DNA from: Pseudomonas sp. JQ170C
GTDB taxonomy: Bacteria > Pseudomonadota > Gammaproteobacteria > Pseudomonadales > Pseudomonadaceae
Assembly: GCF_035581345.1 (NCBI RefSeq)
Contig: NZ_CP141608.1
Location: 1,568,001-1,632,000 of the forward strand
Direction of reading: 5' to 3'
DNA: 64,000 bases
The position numbers were made by a program, and so were the translations under genes. This document shows positions 15,157-29,385 of this stretch, in pieces. Positions within the stretch are counted from its first letter, which is position 1; each line of letters opens with the position of its first letter. The notes beneath the pieces are model-generated. The model did not search any database. It worked only from the letters and a program-made list of their open reading frames with translations, and was not told the DNA's origin.

Positions 15157-16731
15157 ATGCGTATCAAAGTGCATTGCCAGAACCGCATCGGCATTCTGCG
15201 CGACATCCTCAACTTGCTGGTGGAGTACGGCATCAACGTCGCCCGTGGCGAGGTGGGGGGCGAGCATGGCAATGCCATCTACCTGCATTGTCCGAACCTG
15301 ATCAATCTGCAGTTCCAGGCCCTGCGGCCCAAGTTCGAGTCGATTACCGGTGTGTTCGGGGTCAAGCGGGTAGGGCTGATGCCCAGCGAACGGCGCCATA
15401 TGGAACTCAACGCCTTGCTCGGCGCCCTGGACTTTCCGGTGTTGTCGATCGATATGGGCGGCTCCATCGTTGCCGCCAACCGGGCAGCCGCGCAGTTGCT
15501 GGGGGTGCGTGTGGATGAAGTCCCCGGCATTCCGCTGTCGCGCTATGCCGAAGACTTTGACCTGCCGGAGTTGGTGCGGGCCAACAAGTCGCGGATCAAC
15601 GGCCTGCGGGTCAAGGTCAAGGGTGATGTATTCCTGGCCGATATCGCGCCGCTGCAGTCGGAGCACGACGACAGCGAGGCCCTGGCCGGGGCGGTCTTGA
15701 CCCTGCACCGTGCCGACCGCATCGGGGAGCGTATCTATAACGTGCGCAAGCAGGAGTTGCGCGGTTTTGACAGCATCTTCCAGAGCTCGCGGGTGATGGC
15801 CGGGGTGGTGCGGGAGGCGCGACGCATGGCGCCGCTGGATGCGCCGCTGCTGATCGAGGGCGAGACGGGGACCGGCAAGGAGTTGCTGGCGCGTGCCTGC
15901 CACCTGGCCAGCCCCCGCGGCCAGGCACCATTGATGGCACTCAACTGCGCTGGCCTGCCGGAGTCCATGGCCGAGACGGAACTGTTTGGTTACGGGCCGG
16001 GCGCTTTCGAGGGCGCGCGTGCCGAAGGCAAGCTCGGGCTGCTGGAGCTGACGGCGGGGGGCACCTTGTTTCTCGACGGTGTCGGCGAGATGAGCCCGCG
16101 GCTGCAGGTCAAGTTGCTGCGCTTTTTGCAGGACGGTTGTTTTCGCCGGGTAGGCAGCGATGAAGAAGTGTACCTGGACGTGCGGGTGATCTGTGCGACC
16201 CAGGTCGATCTCTCCGAGTTGTGTGCCCAGGGCGAGTTTCGCCAGGACTTGTACCACCGCCTCAACGTGCTTTCGCTGCATATTCCGCCACTGCGCGAGT
16301 GCCTCGATGGCTTGGCGCCGCTGGTGGAGCACTTCCTTGACCAGGCCAGCCGGCAGATCGGCTGCCCGCTGCCGCGCCTGGCGCCCGCGGCGATGGAGCG
16401 GCTGAGTCAGTATCACTGGCCGGGCAATGTGCGGCAGTTGGAGAACGTGTTGTTCCAGGCGGTATCGCTGTGTGATGGCGGGGTGGTCAAGAGCGAGCAC
16501 ATTCGCTTGCCCGATTATGGCGCTCGGCAACCTTTGGGCGATTTCTCGTTGGACGGGGAACTGGGGGATATTGTCGGGCGTTTCGAGAAGGCAGTACTGG
16601 AGCAGTTGATGAACGAGTTTCCCAGTAGCCGGGCATTGGGTAAGCGCCTGGGTGTTTCACATACCACCATCGCCAACAAGTTGCGCGAACATGGCTTGGG
16701 TAGATCAACTGAGTTGAACGACGTTAAATAA
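15157..16731 (+). CDS. phhR: TyrR-family transcriptional activator PhhR
   Basis: A 524-residue regulator of aromatic amino acid catabolism. Domains in order: an N-terminal ACT domain (about 1-75, MRIKVHCQNRIGILRDILNL), a PAS domain (about 80-190), an AAA+ sigma-54-activator-like ATPase domain (Walker A GETGTGKEL near residue 235, Walker B GGTLFLDGVGEM) and a C-terminal Fis-type HTH (about 490-515, SRALGKRLGVSHTTIANKLR). The loop that contacts sigma-54 is GAFEGA (residues 282-287) instead of GAFTGA, as expected for a TyrR-type protein that works with sigma-70. It is divergent from phhABC, with two boxes between them. A perfect inverted repeat follows the gene. Confidence 0.95.
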   Translation: MRIKVHCQNRIGILRDILNLLVEYGINVARGEVGGEHGNAIYLHCPNLINLQFQALRPKFESITGVFGVKRVGLMPSERRHMELNALLGALDFPVLSIDMGGSIVAANRAAAQLLGVRVDEVPGIPLSRYAEDFDLPELVRANKSRINGLRVKVKGDVFLADIAPLQSEHDDSEALAGAVLTLHRADRIGERIYNVRKQELRGFDSIFQSSRVMAGVVREARRMAPLDAPLLIEGETGTGKELLARACHLASPRGQAPLMALNCAGLPESMAETELFGYGPGAFEGARAEGKLGLLELTAGGTLFLDGVGEMSPRLQVKLLRFLQDGCFRRVGSDEEVYLDVRVICATQVDLSELCAQGEFRQDLYHRLNVLSLHIPPLRECLDGLAPLVEHFLDQASRQIGCPLPRLAPAAMERLSQYHWPGNVRQLENVLFQAVSLCDGGVVKSEHIRLPDYGARQPLGDFSLDGELGDIVGRFEKAVLEQLMNEFPSSRALGKRLGVSHTTIANKLREHGLGRSTELNDVK

Positions 16732-16760
16732 TGAACTCGCCATTTATTATGGCGAGTTCA
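16732..16760. terminator. Inverted repeat after phhR (probable transcript end)
   Basis: TGAACTCGCCAT and ATGGCGAGTTCA form a perfect 12-bp stem with a 5-base loop one base after the stop codon. No T-run follows, so it may end or protect the mRNA rather than act as a classical intrinsic terminator. Confidence 0.6.
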
Positions 16761-16818
16761 ATGTAAGTCGCACGCCCTGTGTCATGCGGCCGGGGCGTGC
16801 GAGTCGGAAAGTGTGTGA

Positions 16819-17085
16819 TTAGCCGTTAGAGCAGCCGTCCCCCATCACGCGGTATTCAAGAATGTGCTGCTGGCCCTGGGAGTCCTCGTAGGTCATGCGC
16901 ACCGGAACCACCTCGCAGACGTGCGGGACTTCGCTCATGGAGATGACCTTGGCGATGTCCAGGTGCTGCGAGTAACTGTACTGTTCAACCGGAATCTGCC
17001 CGGCAGAATCGTTTGCAACTTCAGCGGCCATCGCCGTGGTGCAAAGACTGCCAAGTACCAATACCAGTAACGCTTTCATTTTCAT
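16819..17085 (-). CDS. Small exported DUF2790 protein
   Basis: An 88-residue protein with a signal peptide (MKMKALLVLVLGSLCTTAMA, cleavage after AMA). The mature part has EQYSYSQHLDIAKVISMSEV, then Cys in HVCEVVPVRMTYEDS and a C-terminal LEYRVMGDGCSNG. This is the DUF2790 family, common in Pseudomonas as several paralogues per genome and of unknown periplasmic function; the two cysteines probably pair. AGGTAA lies 3 bases from ATG 17085 and 9 from ATG 17079, so the second Met may be the true start. It is a single gene on the minus strand. Confidence 0.85.
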   Translation of the reverse strand: MKMKALLVLVLGSLCTTAMAAEVANDSAGQIPVEQYSYSQHLDIAKVISMSEVPHVCEVVPVRMTYEDSQGQQHILEYRVMGDGCSNG

Positions 17086-17485
17086 TTTACCTGTCTAAGG
17101 TCGAGAGGGGGCACGCAGCGCTCGTGGCGCCGCGTGTGCAACTTAAGTTCAACTATCACGGTTATTGCGGGATTAACGGCCTTGGTGGGGGTGTTACAAG
17201 AAGTTAATCTCGTTGCCGTTGCTGGCGGAGTGAATTTTAGGGGTGTGCGCGTACCTTAAACAGATGATGTTTTGATAAACACTGTTGGCGAAAACTGTAA
17301 CAATCACCCGCCGGGCGCTGGGCAAATTTATTTTTCCAGGCCTTGAGGCCCGGTTTTGAGCCTGCGGTCAATTGCAGGGGGGCAAAAAGAGCAGGGCGTT
17401 ACTACCAACGTCGAATGGCCCACCCGGTCTGGTACAGTTACAACGAGGTCATACAAAAACAACTATTACACCGAGGTAGATAAAG
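17086..17485. other. 400-bp region upstream of acsA
   Basis: This divergent region must hold promoters for the DUF2790 gene and for acsA. I see AT-rich stretches (17205-17345) but no confident -10/-35 pair, and no gene. Confidence 0.5.
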
Positions 17486-19447
<1,962 letters not shown>

Positions 19448-19453
19448 TAAACC

Positions 19454-19510
19454 ATCGCGGGGCAAGCCCGCTCCTACATCAATCTGGTAGGAGCGGGCTT
19501 GCCCCGCGAT
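19454..19510. repeat. REP pair (inverted) after acsA
   Basis: ATCGCGGGGCAAGCCCGCTC and its complement face each other across a short spacer, 7 bp past the acsA stop and just before the terminator hairpin. Confidence 0.92.
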
Positions 19511-19516
19511 GATGCA

Positions 19517-19556
19517 CACAAAGCCCCGCTGCTCACCCAGCGGGGCTTTGTGTTTT
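19517..19556 (+). terminator. Strong intrinsic terminator of acsA
   Basis: CACAAAGCCCCGCTG and CAGCGGGGCTTTGTG form a perfect 15-bp stem with a 6-base loop, followed by TTTTCT. Confidence 0.9.
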
Positions 19557-19820
19557 CTGTTACTTCGACAATCATCGGTAACCTTTCTGTCACCGCGTTT
19601 GCGCGCAAGCGGGGCATAGGGAAACGTTACCGCACCGTTTTTGCGCGTTTCTGGCTGTTATTTAAACGCGCTGAAACGCTACGCTTGCCGGATTAGAAGG
19701 GTTTGCCAATAATAGGCCCGGTTATTGCTTCGTTGATAGGTTATTTGTCTTTTGCTTTTGCATAATTCGCGAAAGCTGTCAATATCTCCGGCCGCTGCTT
19801 CCTGTGCTTCTGTAATTAGT

Positions 19821-19841
19821 TGTCGCATTGAGGAAATATCG
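19821..19841 (+). promoter_or_regulatory. ArgR half-site upstream of aotJ
   Basis: TGTCGC, eight bases, then AA matches the Pseudomonas ArgR half-site TGTCGC-N8-AA-N5. A degenerate second half (CTGTCG at 19851-19856) follows. It is 140-160 bp upstream of aotJ, next to the gene set that ArgR controls. Confidence 0.6.
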
Positions 19842-19982
19842 GCTACGGAGCTGTCGTTAAAATGCCGATCACTCGCTCGTGGCGTTCGACCTTCGTCGAC
19901 CCTGCGCGGCTCGCGTTGTACCCATTTGCATATCAGGCAGTTTCACCCTGCCTTGTAGTGCCCTTTACCGATGGAGTTCCAG

Positions 19983-20768
19983 ATGAAGAAACTCGCACTG
20001 CTTGGCGCCCTGGCGCTGTCTGTGTTTTCCCTGGCATCGCTGGCTGATGAGAAACCGTTGAAGATCGGTATCGAGGCCGCCTACCCACCGTTCGCCTCCA
20101 AGGCGCCGGACGGCAGTATTGTCGGTTTCGACTACGACATCGGCAACGCCCTGTGCGCCGAGATGAAGGTCAAGTGCACCTGGGTCGAGCAAGAGTTCGA
20201 CGGCCTGATCCCTGCACTCAAAGTGCGCAAGATCGACGCCATCCTCTCGTCCATGTCGATCACTGAAGATCGCAAGAAGTCCGTTGACTTCACCGGCAAG
20301 TACTACCTGACCCCGGCGCGCCTGGTGATGAAGGAAGGCACTACCGTGAGCGACAGCCTGACCGAGCTCAAGGGCAAGAAGATTGGCGTGCAGCGTGGCT
20401 CGATCCACGATCGCTTCGCCAAAGAAGTTCTCGCTCCACAAGGTGCGACCATCGTGCCTTACGGCACCCAGAATGAAATCTACCTGGACGTCGCGGCCGG
20501 TCGCCTGGACGGTACCGTTGCCGATGCTACCCTGCTCGAAGACGGCTTCCTGAAGACGGACGCTGGCAAGGGCTACGCCTTCGTCGGCCCATCGTTCACT
20601 GACGTGAAGTACTTCGGTGATGGCGTTGGTATCGCCGTGCGCAAAGGCGACAAGGCCAACCTGGACCGCTTGAACGCTGCCATCGCGGCCATCCGCGCCA
20701 ATGGCGAGTACAAGAAGATCCAGGACAAGTACTTCAACTTCGACATCTACGGCCCTGAAGCCAAGTAA
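19983..20768 (+). CDS. aotJ: Arginine/ornithine-binding periplasmic protein AotJ
   Basis: A 261-residue solute-binding protein of the HisJ/ArgT family. A signal peptide ([21 protein letters not shown]) is followed by the type II fold: [51 protein letters not shown] (family signature), [17 protein letters not shown] and the C-terminal [17 protein letters not shown]. It delivers basic amino acids to the AotQM permease. ATG 19983 follows GGAG with 6-base spacing. The next gene is 90 bp downstream and separated by a terminator-like hairpin, which would let the binding protein be made in excess. Confidence 0.93.
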   Translation: MKKLALLGALALSVFSLASLADEKPLKIGIEAAYPPFASKAPDGSIVGFDYDIGNALCAEMKVKCTWVEQEFDGLIPALKVRKIDAILSSMSITEDRKKSVDFTGKYYLTPARLVMKEGTTVSDSLTELKGKKIGVQRGSIHDRFAKEVLAPQGATIVPYGTQNEIYLDVAAGRLDGTVADATLLEDGFLKTDAGKGYAFVGPSFTDVKYFGDGVGIAVRKGDKANLDRLNAAIAAIRANGEYKKIQDKYFNFDIYGPEAK

Positions 20769-20790
20769 ATCGTCGACGTTTCACCTGTGT

Positions 20791-20833
20791 AATGGTGCAA
20801 GCAGCAGAGACTCTGAGGTTTGCACCATTTTTT
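20791..20833 (+). terminator. Intercistronic attenuating terminator between aotJ and aotQ
   Basis: AATGGTGCAA (20791-20800) and TTGCACCATT (20820-20829) form a perfect 10-bp stem; a six-T run (20828-20833) follows. It is a complete intrinsic terminator inside the operon, so only part of the transcripts should continue into aotQMP-argR. Confidence 0.82.
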
Positions 20834-20858
20834 CATCCCTAAGGTCGAGGACCTCATC

Positions 20859-21548
20859 ATGTTGAAAGGCTACGGGGCAGTCATCCTCGACGGCGTGTGG
20901 CTGACGCTGCAGCTCGCCTTGTCGTCAATGGCCCTGGCTATCGTACTCGGCCTTATCGGTGTGGCCCTGCGTCTGTCGCCTGTGCGCTGGTTGGCCTGGC
21001 TGGGTGACCTGTACTCCACGGTAATCCGCGGGATTCCCGATCTGGTGCTGATCCTGCTGATTTTCTACGGCGGCCAGGACCTGCTCAATCGTGTTGCGCC
21101 GCTGCTCGGCTACGACGACTACATCGATCTCAATCCGCTGATGGCGGGTATCGGTACCCTGGGTTTCATCTTTGGTGCCTACCTGTCTGAAACATTCCGT
21201 GGCGCCTTCATGGCTATCCCCAAGGGGCAGGCTGAAGCCGGCATGGCCTACGGCATGAGCAACCTGCAGGTGTTCTTCCGGGTCTTGGTGCCGCAGATGA
21301 TTCGCCTGGCGATTCCAGGCTTTACCAACAACTGGCTGGTCCTGACCAAGGCGACGGCACTGATCTCGGTGGTCGGCCTGCAGGACATGATGTTCAAGGC
21401 CAAGCAGGCGGCCGATGCCACCCGCGAGCCTTTCACCTTCTTCCTGGCGGTAGCAGCCCTGTACCTGGTGATCACCAGTGTCTCGCTGCTGGCCCTGCGT
21501 TACCTCGAGAAGCGCTACTCGGTTGGCGTAAAGGCGGCTGATCTATGA
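20859..21548 (+). CDS. aotQ: Arginine/ornithine ABC transporter permease AotQ
   Basis: A 229-residue inner-membrane permease of the HisQ/ArtQ type with about five transmembrane segments. The cytoplasmic EAA loop reads EAGMAYGMSNLQVFFRVLVP, which contacts the ATPase AotP. The VIRGIPDLVLILLIFYGGQD segment is typical of basic amino acid permeases. ATG 20859 was chosen for a GAGG site with 8-base spacing. It overlaps aotM by four bases (ATGA), so the two permease subunits are translationally coupled. Confidence 0.93.
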   Translation: MLKGYGAVILDGVWLTLQLALSSMALAIVLGLIGVALRLSPVRWLAWLGDLYSTVIRGIPDLVLILLIFYGGQDLLNRVAPLLGYDDYIDLNPLMAGIGTLGFIFGAYLSETFRGAFMAIPKGQAEAGMAYGMSNLQVFFRVLVPQMIRLAIPGFTNNWLVLTKATALISVVGLQDMMFKAKQAADATREPFTFFLAVAALYLVITSVSLLALRYLEKRYSVGVKAADL

Positions 21549-22243
21549 TTTTCGACTACAACGTCATCTGGGAAGCGCTGCCGCTGTACCTGGGCGGTTT
21601 GCTGACCACGCTCAAACTGCTGGCGCTGTCACTGTTCTTCGGTTTGCTGACCGCCATTCCGCTGGGTCTGATGCGGGTGTCCAAGCAGCCGCTGGTCAAC
21701 CTGACTGCCTGGCTCTACACCTACGTGATCCGCGGCACGCCAATGCTGGTGCAGCTGTTCTTGATCTACTACGGCTTGGCCCAGTTCGAGGCGGTGCGCG
21801 AGAGTTTCCTCTGGCCCTGGCTGTCGAGTGCGACCTTCTGTGCGTGCCTGGCCTTCGCCATCAACACCAGTGCCTATACCGCCGAGATCATCGCCGGCAG
21901 CCTCAAGGCCACGCCCCATGGCGAGATCGAGGCGGCCAAGGCCATGGGCATGTCGCGGGTCAAGATGTACCGCCGCATTCTGCTGCCGTCGGCTCTGCGC
22001 CGGGCCCTGCCGCAGTACAGCAACGAAGTGATCATGATGCTGCAGACCACCAGCCTGGCGTCGATCGTGACCTTGATCGACATCACCGGTGCGGCGCGCA
22101 CAGTCAATGCCCAGTACTACTTGCCGTTTGAAGCCTACATTACCGCCGGCGTGTTCTACCTGTGCCTGACGTTCATTCTGGTGCGCCTGTTCAAGCTGGC
22201 CGAACGCCGCTGGCTCGGCTACATGGCGCCGCGCAAGGCCTGA
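21545..22243 (+). CDS. aotM: Arginine/ornithine ABC transporter permease AotM
   Basis: A 232-residue HisM-type permease, partner of AotQ in the membrane heterodimer. YVIRGTPMLVQLFLIYYGLAQF and the EAA loop (EIEAAKAMGMSRVKMYRRIL) are family hallmarks. It overlaps aotQ by four bases. In P. aeruginosa aotO follows here; in this window aotP comes next after 65 bp and no aotO is present. Confidence 0.93.
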   Translation: MIFDYNVIWEALPLYLGGLLTTLKLLALSLFFGLLTAIPLGLMRVSKQPLVNLTAWLYTYVIRGTPMLVQLFLIYYGLAQFEAVRESFLWPWLSSATFCACLAFAINTSAYTAEIIAGSLKATPHGEIEAAKAMGMSRVKMYRRILLPSALRRALPQYSNEVIMMLQTTSLASIVTLIDITGAARTVNAQYYLPFEAYITAGVFYLCLTFILVRLFKLAERRWLGYMAPRKA

Positions 22244-22308
22244 GGCCTGCGGTAATTTTTTCGCCTGAGCGTTAGCTCAAGACTGACTGCTTTGTGAGAA
22301 CCGACAGC

Positions 22309-23073
22309 ATGTACAAACTCGAAGTCCAAGACCTGCATAAACGCTATGGCAGTCACGAAGTGCTCAAGGGCGTGTCCCTGGCCGCCAAGGCGGGCGACGT
22401 GATCAGTATCATCGGCTCCAGTGGCTCGGGCAAAAGTACTTTCCTGCGCTGCATCAACCTGCTCGAGCAGCCGCATGCGGGCAAGATCCTGCTCAACAAC
22501 GAAGAGCTCAAGCTGGTGGCCAACAAGGACGGCGCCCTCAAGGCTGCCGATCCCAAGCAACTGCAGCGCATGCGTTCGCGCCTGTCGATGGTGTTCCAGC
22601 ATTTCAATCTGTGGTCGCACATGACTGCGCTGGAAAACATCATCGAAGCGCCGGTCCATGTGTTGGGCATGTCGAAAAAGGACGCCCTGGAAAAAGCCGA
22701 GCACTACCTGGCCAAGGTAGGGGTTTCCCACCGCAAGGACGCCTATCCCGGGCATATGTCCGGCGGTGAGCAGCAGCGCGTGGCCATTGCCCGGGCGCTG
22801 GCGATGGAGCCGGAAGTGATGCTGTTCGACGAGCCAACCTCGGCGCTCGACCCGGAGCTGGTGGGCGATGTGCTCAAGGTCATGCAGTCGCTGGCCCAGG
22901 AAGGTCGGACCATGGTGGTGGTGACGCACGAAATGGGCTTTGCCCGCGAGGTGTCCAACCAGCTTGTGTTCCTGCACAAGGGGCTGGTGGAGGAGGCGGG
23001 CAACCCGCGCGAGGTGCTGGTCAATCCGCAGTCCGAGCGTTTGCAGCAGTTCCTGTCGGGCAGCTTGAAGTAA
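22309..23073 (+). CDS. aotP: Arginine/ornithine ABC transporter ATPase AotP
   Basis: A 254-residue ABC ATPase of the HisP family that powers the AotQM permease. Walker A is GSSGSGKST, the Q-loop lies in MVFQHFNLW, the signature is MSGGEQQRVAIARALAM, and Walker B is VMLFDEPTSALDPELV followed by the switch histidine in VVVTHEMGFA. ATG 22309 gives the family's normal length; a GTG 15 bases upstream is less likely. It is followed after 97 bp by argR. Confidence 0.95.
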   Translation: MYKLEVQDLHKRYGSHEVLKGVSLAAKAGDVISIIGSSGSGKSTFLRCINLLEQPHAGKILLNNEELKLVANKDGALKAADPKQLQRMRSRLSMVFQHFNLWSHMTALENIIEAPVHVLGMSKKDALEKAEHYLAKVGVSHRKDAYPGHMSGGEQQRVAIARALAMEPEVMLFDEPTSALDPELVGDVLKVMQSLAQEGRTMVVVTHEMGFAREVSNQLVFLHKGLVEEAGNPREVLVNPQSERLQQFLSGSLK

Positions 23074-23170
23074 GATTGCCGCGTCGCACCAAAATGGGTC
23101 ATGCTGCGTGCCTTGCGCAGCCTGACCGGCTCCATCCTCTTGACCTTTCTCAGGTTTCGGACCGCACCCA

Positions 23171-24151
23171 ATGACCACCCAGCGAATCGGTTTTCTCATC
23201 TGGCCCAGCACCAAAGCCCTGACCCTGGCGCTGGCCGAAGAGGTTTTGCGGGTTGCCCAGAAAGTGCATCCGGAAGTGGTCTACGAGCTGTTGTTCCTGC
23301 AGGCCGAGCCTGCTGCCGAAGGCGCCTGGCGTTTGCCGGGCGAGCCGTGGGCGGGGCGCCTGGAGGGCTGCCAGAAACTGTTCTTGCTGGCCGATGAGCC
23401 ACCCCAGGCGGTGGCATCGGGGCTGGGCAGTGCGCTCAAGCAACTGGCGCGCGCCGGTTGTGTGATTGGCGGCCTGTCGGCCGGGGTGTACCCGCTGGCG
23501 CAGCTGGGTTTGCTCGATGGCTACCGGGCCGCGGTGCACTGGCGTTGGCAGGATGATTTTGCCGAGCGTTTTCCCAAGGTCATCGCTACCAGCCATCTGT
23601 TCGACTGGGACCGTGATCGCCTGACCGCCTGCGGCGGCATGTCGGTGATTGACCTGTTGCTGGCGGTGCTGGCCCGCGATCATGGTGCCGAGCTTGCCGG
23701 TGCGGTGTCCGAAGAGCTGGTGGTCGAGCGGATTCGTGAGGGTGGGGAGCGTCAGCGTATCCCTCTGCAGAATCGTCTGGGCTCGAGCCATCCGAAACTG
23801 ACTCAGGCGGTGTTGCTGATGGAGGCCAACATCGAAGAGCCTTTGACCACCGACGAAATCGCCCAGCATGTGTGCGTGTCGCGGCGCCAGTTGGAGCGCA
23901 TCTTCAAGCAGTACCTCAATCGTGTACCGAGCCAGTACTACCTGGAGCTGCGCCTGAACAAGGCGCGCCAGATGCTGATGCAGACCAGCAAGTCGATCAT
24001 CCAGATCGGTTTGTCGTGTGGCTTCTCCTCGGGGCCGCATTTCTCCAGTGCCTACCGCAACTTCTTCGGTGCAACGCCGCGGGAAGATCGTAACCAGCGA
24101 CGTAGCAGCAGCCCGTTCGAGTTGTCGTCGGCACCCGCCGAGCGCGGCTGA
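23171..24151 (+). CDS. argR: Arginine-responsive AraC-family regulator ArgR
   Basis: A 326-residue regulator with an N-terminal DJ-1/PfpI-like (glutamine amidotransferase-like) sensing domain and a C-terminal AraC HTH pair (about 215-310): DEIAQHVCVSRRQLERIFKQ, then SIIQIGLSCGFSSGPHFSSA and FFGATPRED. This is the pseudomonad ArgR, unrelated to the E. coli hexameric ArgR. With arginine it activates the aru/ast and aot operons and represses biosynthetic genes. Its place at the end of the aot operon makes it autoregulated. Half-sites TGTCGC-N8-AA are found before aotJ and before astC. A REP pair follows. Confidence 0.95.
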   Translation: MTTQRIGFLIWPSTKALTLALAEEVLRVAQKVHPEVVYELLFLQAEPAAEGAWRLPGEPWAGRLEGCQKLFLLADEPPQAVASGLGSALKQLARAGCVIGGLSAGVYPLAQLGLLDGYRAAVHWRWQDDFAERFPKVIATSHLFDWDRDRLTACGGMSVIDLLLAVLARDHGAELAGAVSEELVVERIREGGERQRIPLQNRLGSSHPKLTQAVLLMEANIEEPLTTDEIAQHVCVSRRQLERIFKQYLNRVPSQYYLELRLNKARQMLMQTSKSIIQIGLSCGFSSGPHFSSAYRNFFGATPREDRNQRRSSSPFELSSAPAERG

Positions 24152-24153
24152 CC

Positions 24154-24224
24154 GTAGCAGCGGGCTTGCCCCGCGATGGCGTGGTGCCAGTCACCACCAC
24201 ATCGCGGGGCAAGCCCGCTCCTAC
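24154..24224. repeat. REP pair (inverted) after argR
   Basis: AGCGGGCTTGCCCCGCGATG and later ATCGCGGGGCAAGCCCGCTC face each other about 21 bp apart, between argR and the ast operon promoter. The first copy has a small change (GTAGCAGCGG for GTAGGAGCGG). Confidence 0.88.
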
Positions 24225-24279
24225 AGATATCTCCCGTCCTCCCTTCGCACCGTTTAAACTGCGCCTTTGCGACCCAATT

Positions 24280-25645
<1,366 letters not shown>

Positions 25646-25777
25646 TTACCCCTGCGGTCCTTTCGCCGGCCCTGAGGGGCCGGTGAATCCGAATTCCAGA
25701 GCATGTGCCCCCGGGGCGCCTGCTGTTTTTTTCTGTGCCGGCAGATGCCGGCCTGTTTTCCCGAAAGGAGTGACACC

Positions 25778-26797
25778 ATGCTGGTGATGCGCCCCGCGCA
25801 AATGGCTGATCTGGGCGAAGTACAGCGTCTGGCAGCGGACAGCCCCATTGGTGTCACGTCCTTGCCGGATGATGCCGGTCGCCTGGGCGACAAGATTGCC
25901 GCCTCCGAGACGTCCTTTGCCGCCGAAGTCAGCTTCAACGGCGAAGAGAGCTACTTCTTCGTGCTCGAAGACAGCAGTACCGGCAAGCTGGTCGGCTGCT
26001 CGGCCATTGTCGCTTCGGCCGGCTACTCCGAGCCGTTCTACAGTTTTCGTAACGAGACCTTCGTGCACGCTTCGCGCGAGCTGAAGATCCACAACAAGAT
26101 CCATGTGCTTTCGCAGTGCCATGACCTGACGGGTAACAGCCTGCTGACCAGTTTCTACGTACTGCCGGAGCTGGTGGGCACTGGCTGGTCGGAGCTCAAT
26201 TCCCGCGGACGCCTGCTGTTCATGGCTGCGCACCCTGAGCGCTTCGCCGAATCGGTGGTGACCGAAATCGTCGGTTACAGCGACGAAAACGGTGATTCGC
26301 CGTTCTGGGACGCCATCGGGCGCAACTTCTTCGACCTCAACTATGCCGAGGCCGAGCGCCTGTGCGGCCTCAAAAGCCGGACCTTTCTCGCCGAGCTGAT
26401 GCCCCATTACCCGATCTATGTGCCGCTGCTGCCCGATGCCGCGCAAGAAGCCATGGGCCAGGTGCATCCCCGTGCGCAGATCACCTTCGACATCCTGATG
26501 CGCGAAGGCTTCGAGACCGATCACTACATCGACATTTTCGACGGTGGCCCGACCTTGCATGCGCGGGTGTCGAGCATTCGCTCGATTGCCCAGAGCCGTG
26601 TGGTGCCGGTCAAGCTGGACAGCACCGTGGTCAAGGGTGGACGCCCGTACCTGGTCTGCAATGGCCAGTTGCAGGACTACCGCGCCGTGCTGCTGGAACT
26701 GGACTGGGTCCCCGGCAAGCCGGTCACCTTGAGTCTTGAAGCCGCCGAAGCCCTTGGCGTTGGCGAAGGCGCCAGTGTGCGCCTGGTCGCGGTTTGA
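25778..26797 (+). CDS. aruF: Arginine N-succinyltransferase alpha subunit AruF
   Basis: A 339-residue AstA-family protein. With AruG it forms the enzyme that transfers succinyl from succinyl-CoA to arginine (and ornithine), the first AST step. MLVMRPAQMADLGEVQRLA is the usual start, followed by the family blocks NSLLTSFYVLPE, GYSDENGDSPFWDAIGRNFF, TFLAELMPHYPIYVPLLPDA and DIFDGGPTLHARV. ATG 25778 follows AAAGGAG with 7-base spacing; an upstream in-frame extension lacks homology. Pseudomonads have two subunits where E. coli has a single AstA. Confidence 0.94.
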   Translation: MLVMRPAQMADLGEVQRLAADSPIGVTSLPDDAGRLGDKIAASETSFAAEVSFNGEESYFFVLEDSSTGKLVGCSAIVASAGYSEPFYSFRNETFVHASRELKIHNKIHVLSQCHDLTGNSLLTSFYVLPELVGTGWSELNSRGRLLFMAAHPERFAESVVTEIVGYSDENGDSPFWDAIGRNFFDLNYAEAERLCGLKSRTFLAELMPHYPIYVPLLPDAAQEAMGQVHPRAQITFDILMREGFETDHYIDIFDGGPTLHARVSSIRSIAQSRVVPVKLDSTVVKGGRPYLVCNGQLQDYRAVLLELDWVPGKPVTLSLEAAEALGVGEGASVRLVAV

Positions 26798-26872
26798 TCC
26801 CTGCGGTTCGATAACCGCGCACCCCAGGTCGAGTTTCGCGGCAGGCCAAAGGCCGCCGCCCGAGGAGATAGC

Positions 26873-29361
<2,489 letters not shown>

Positions 29362-29385
29362 CAAAAGGTCTACGGAGCCTTGCCG

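Larger units (their letters stand above)
19448..19982. other. 535-bp region between acsA and aotJ
   Basis: It holds the REP pair (19454-19510), the acsA terminator (19517-19556) and the aot promoter region, with an ArgR half-site match at 19821-19841. I see no gene in it. Confidence 0.65.
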
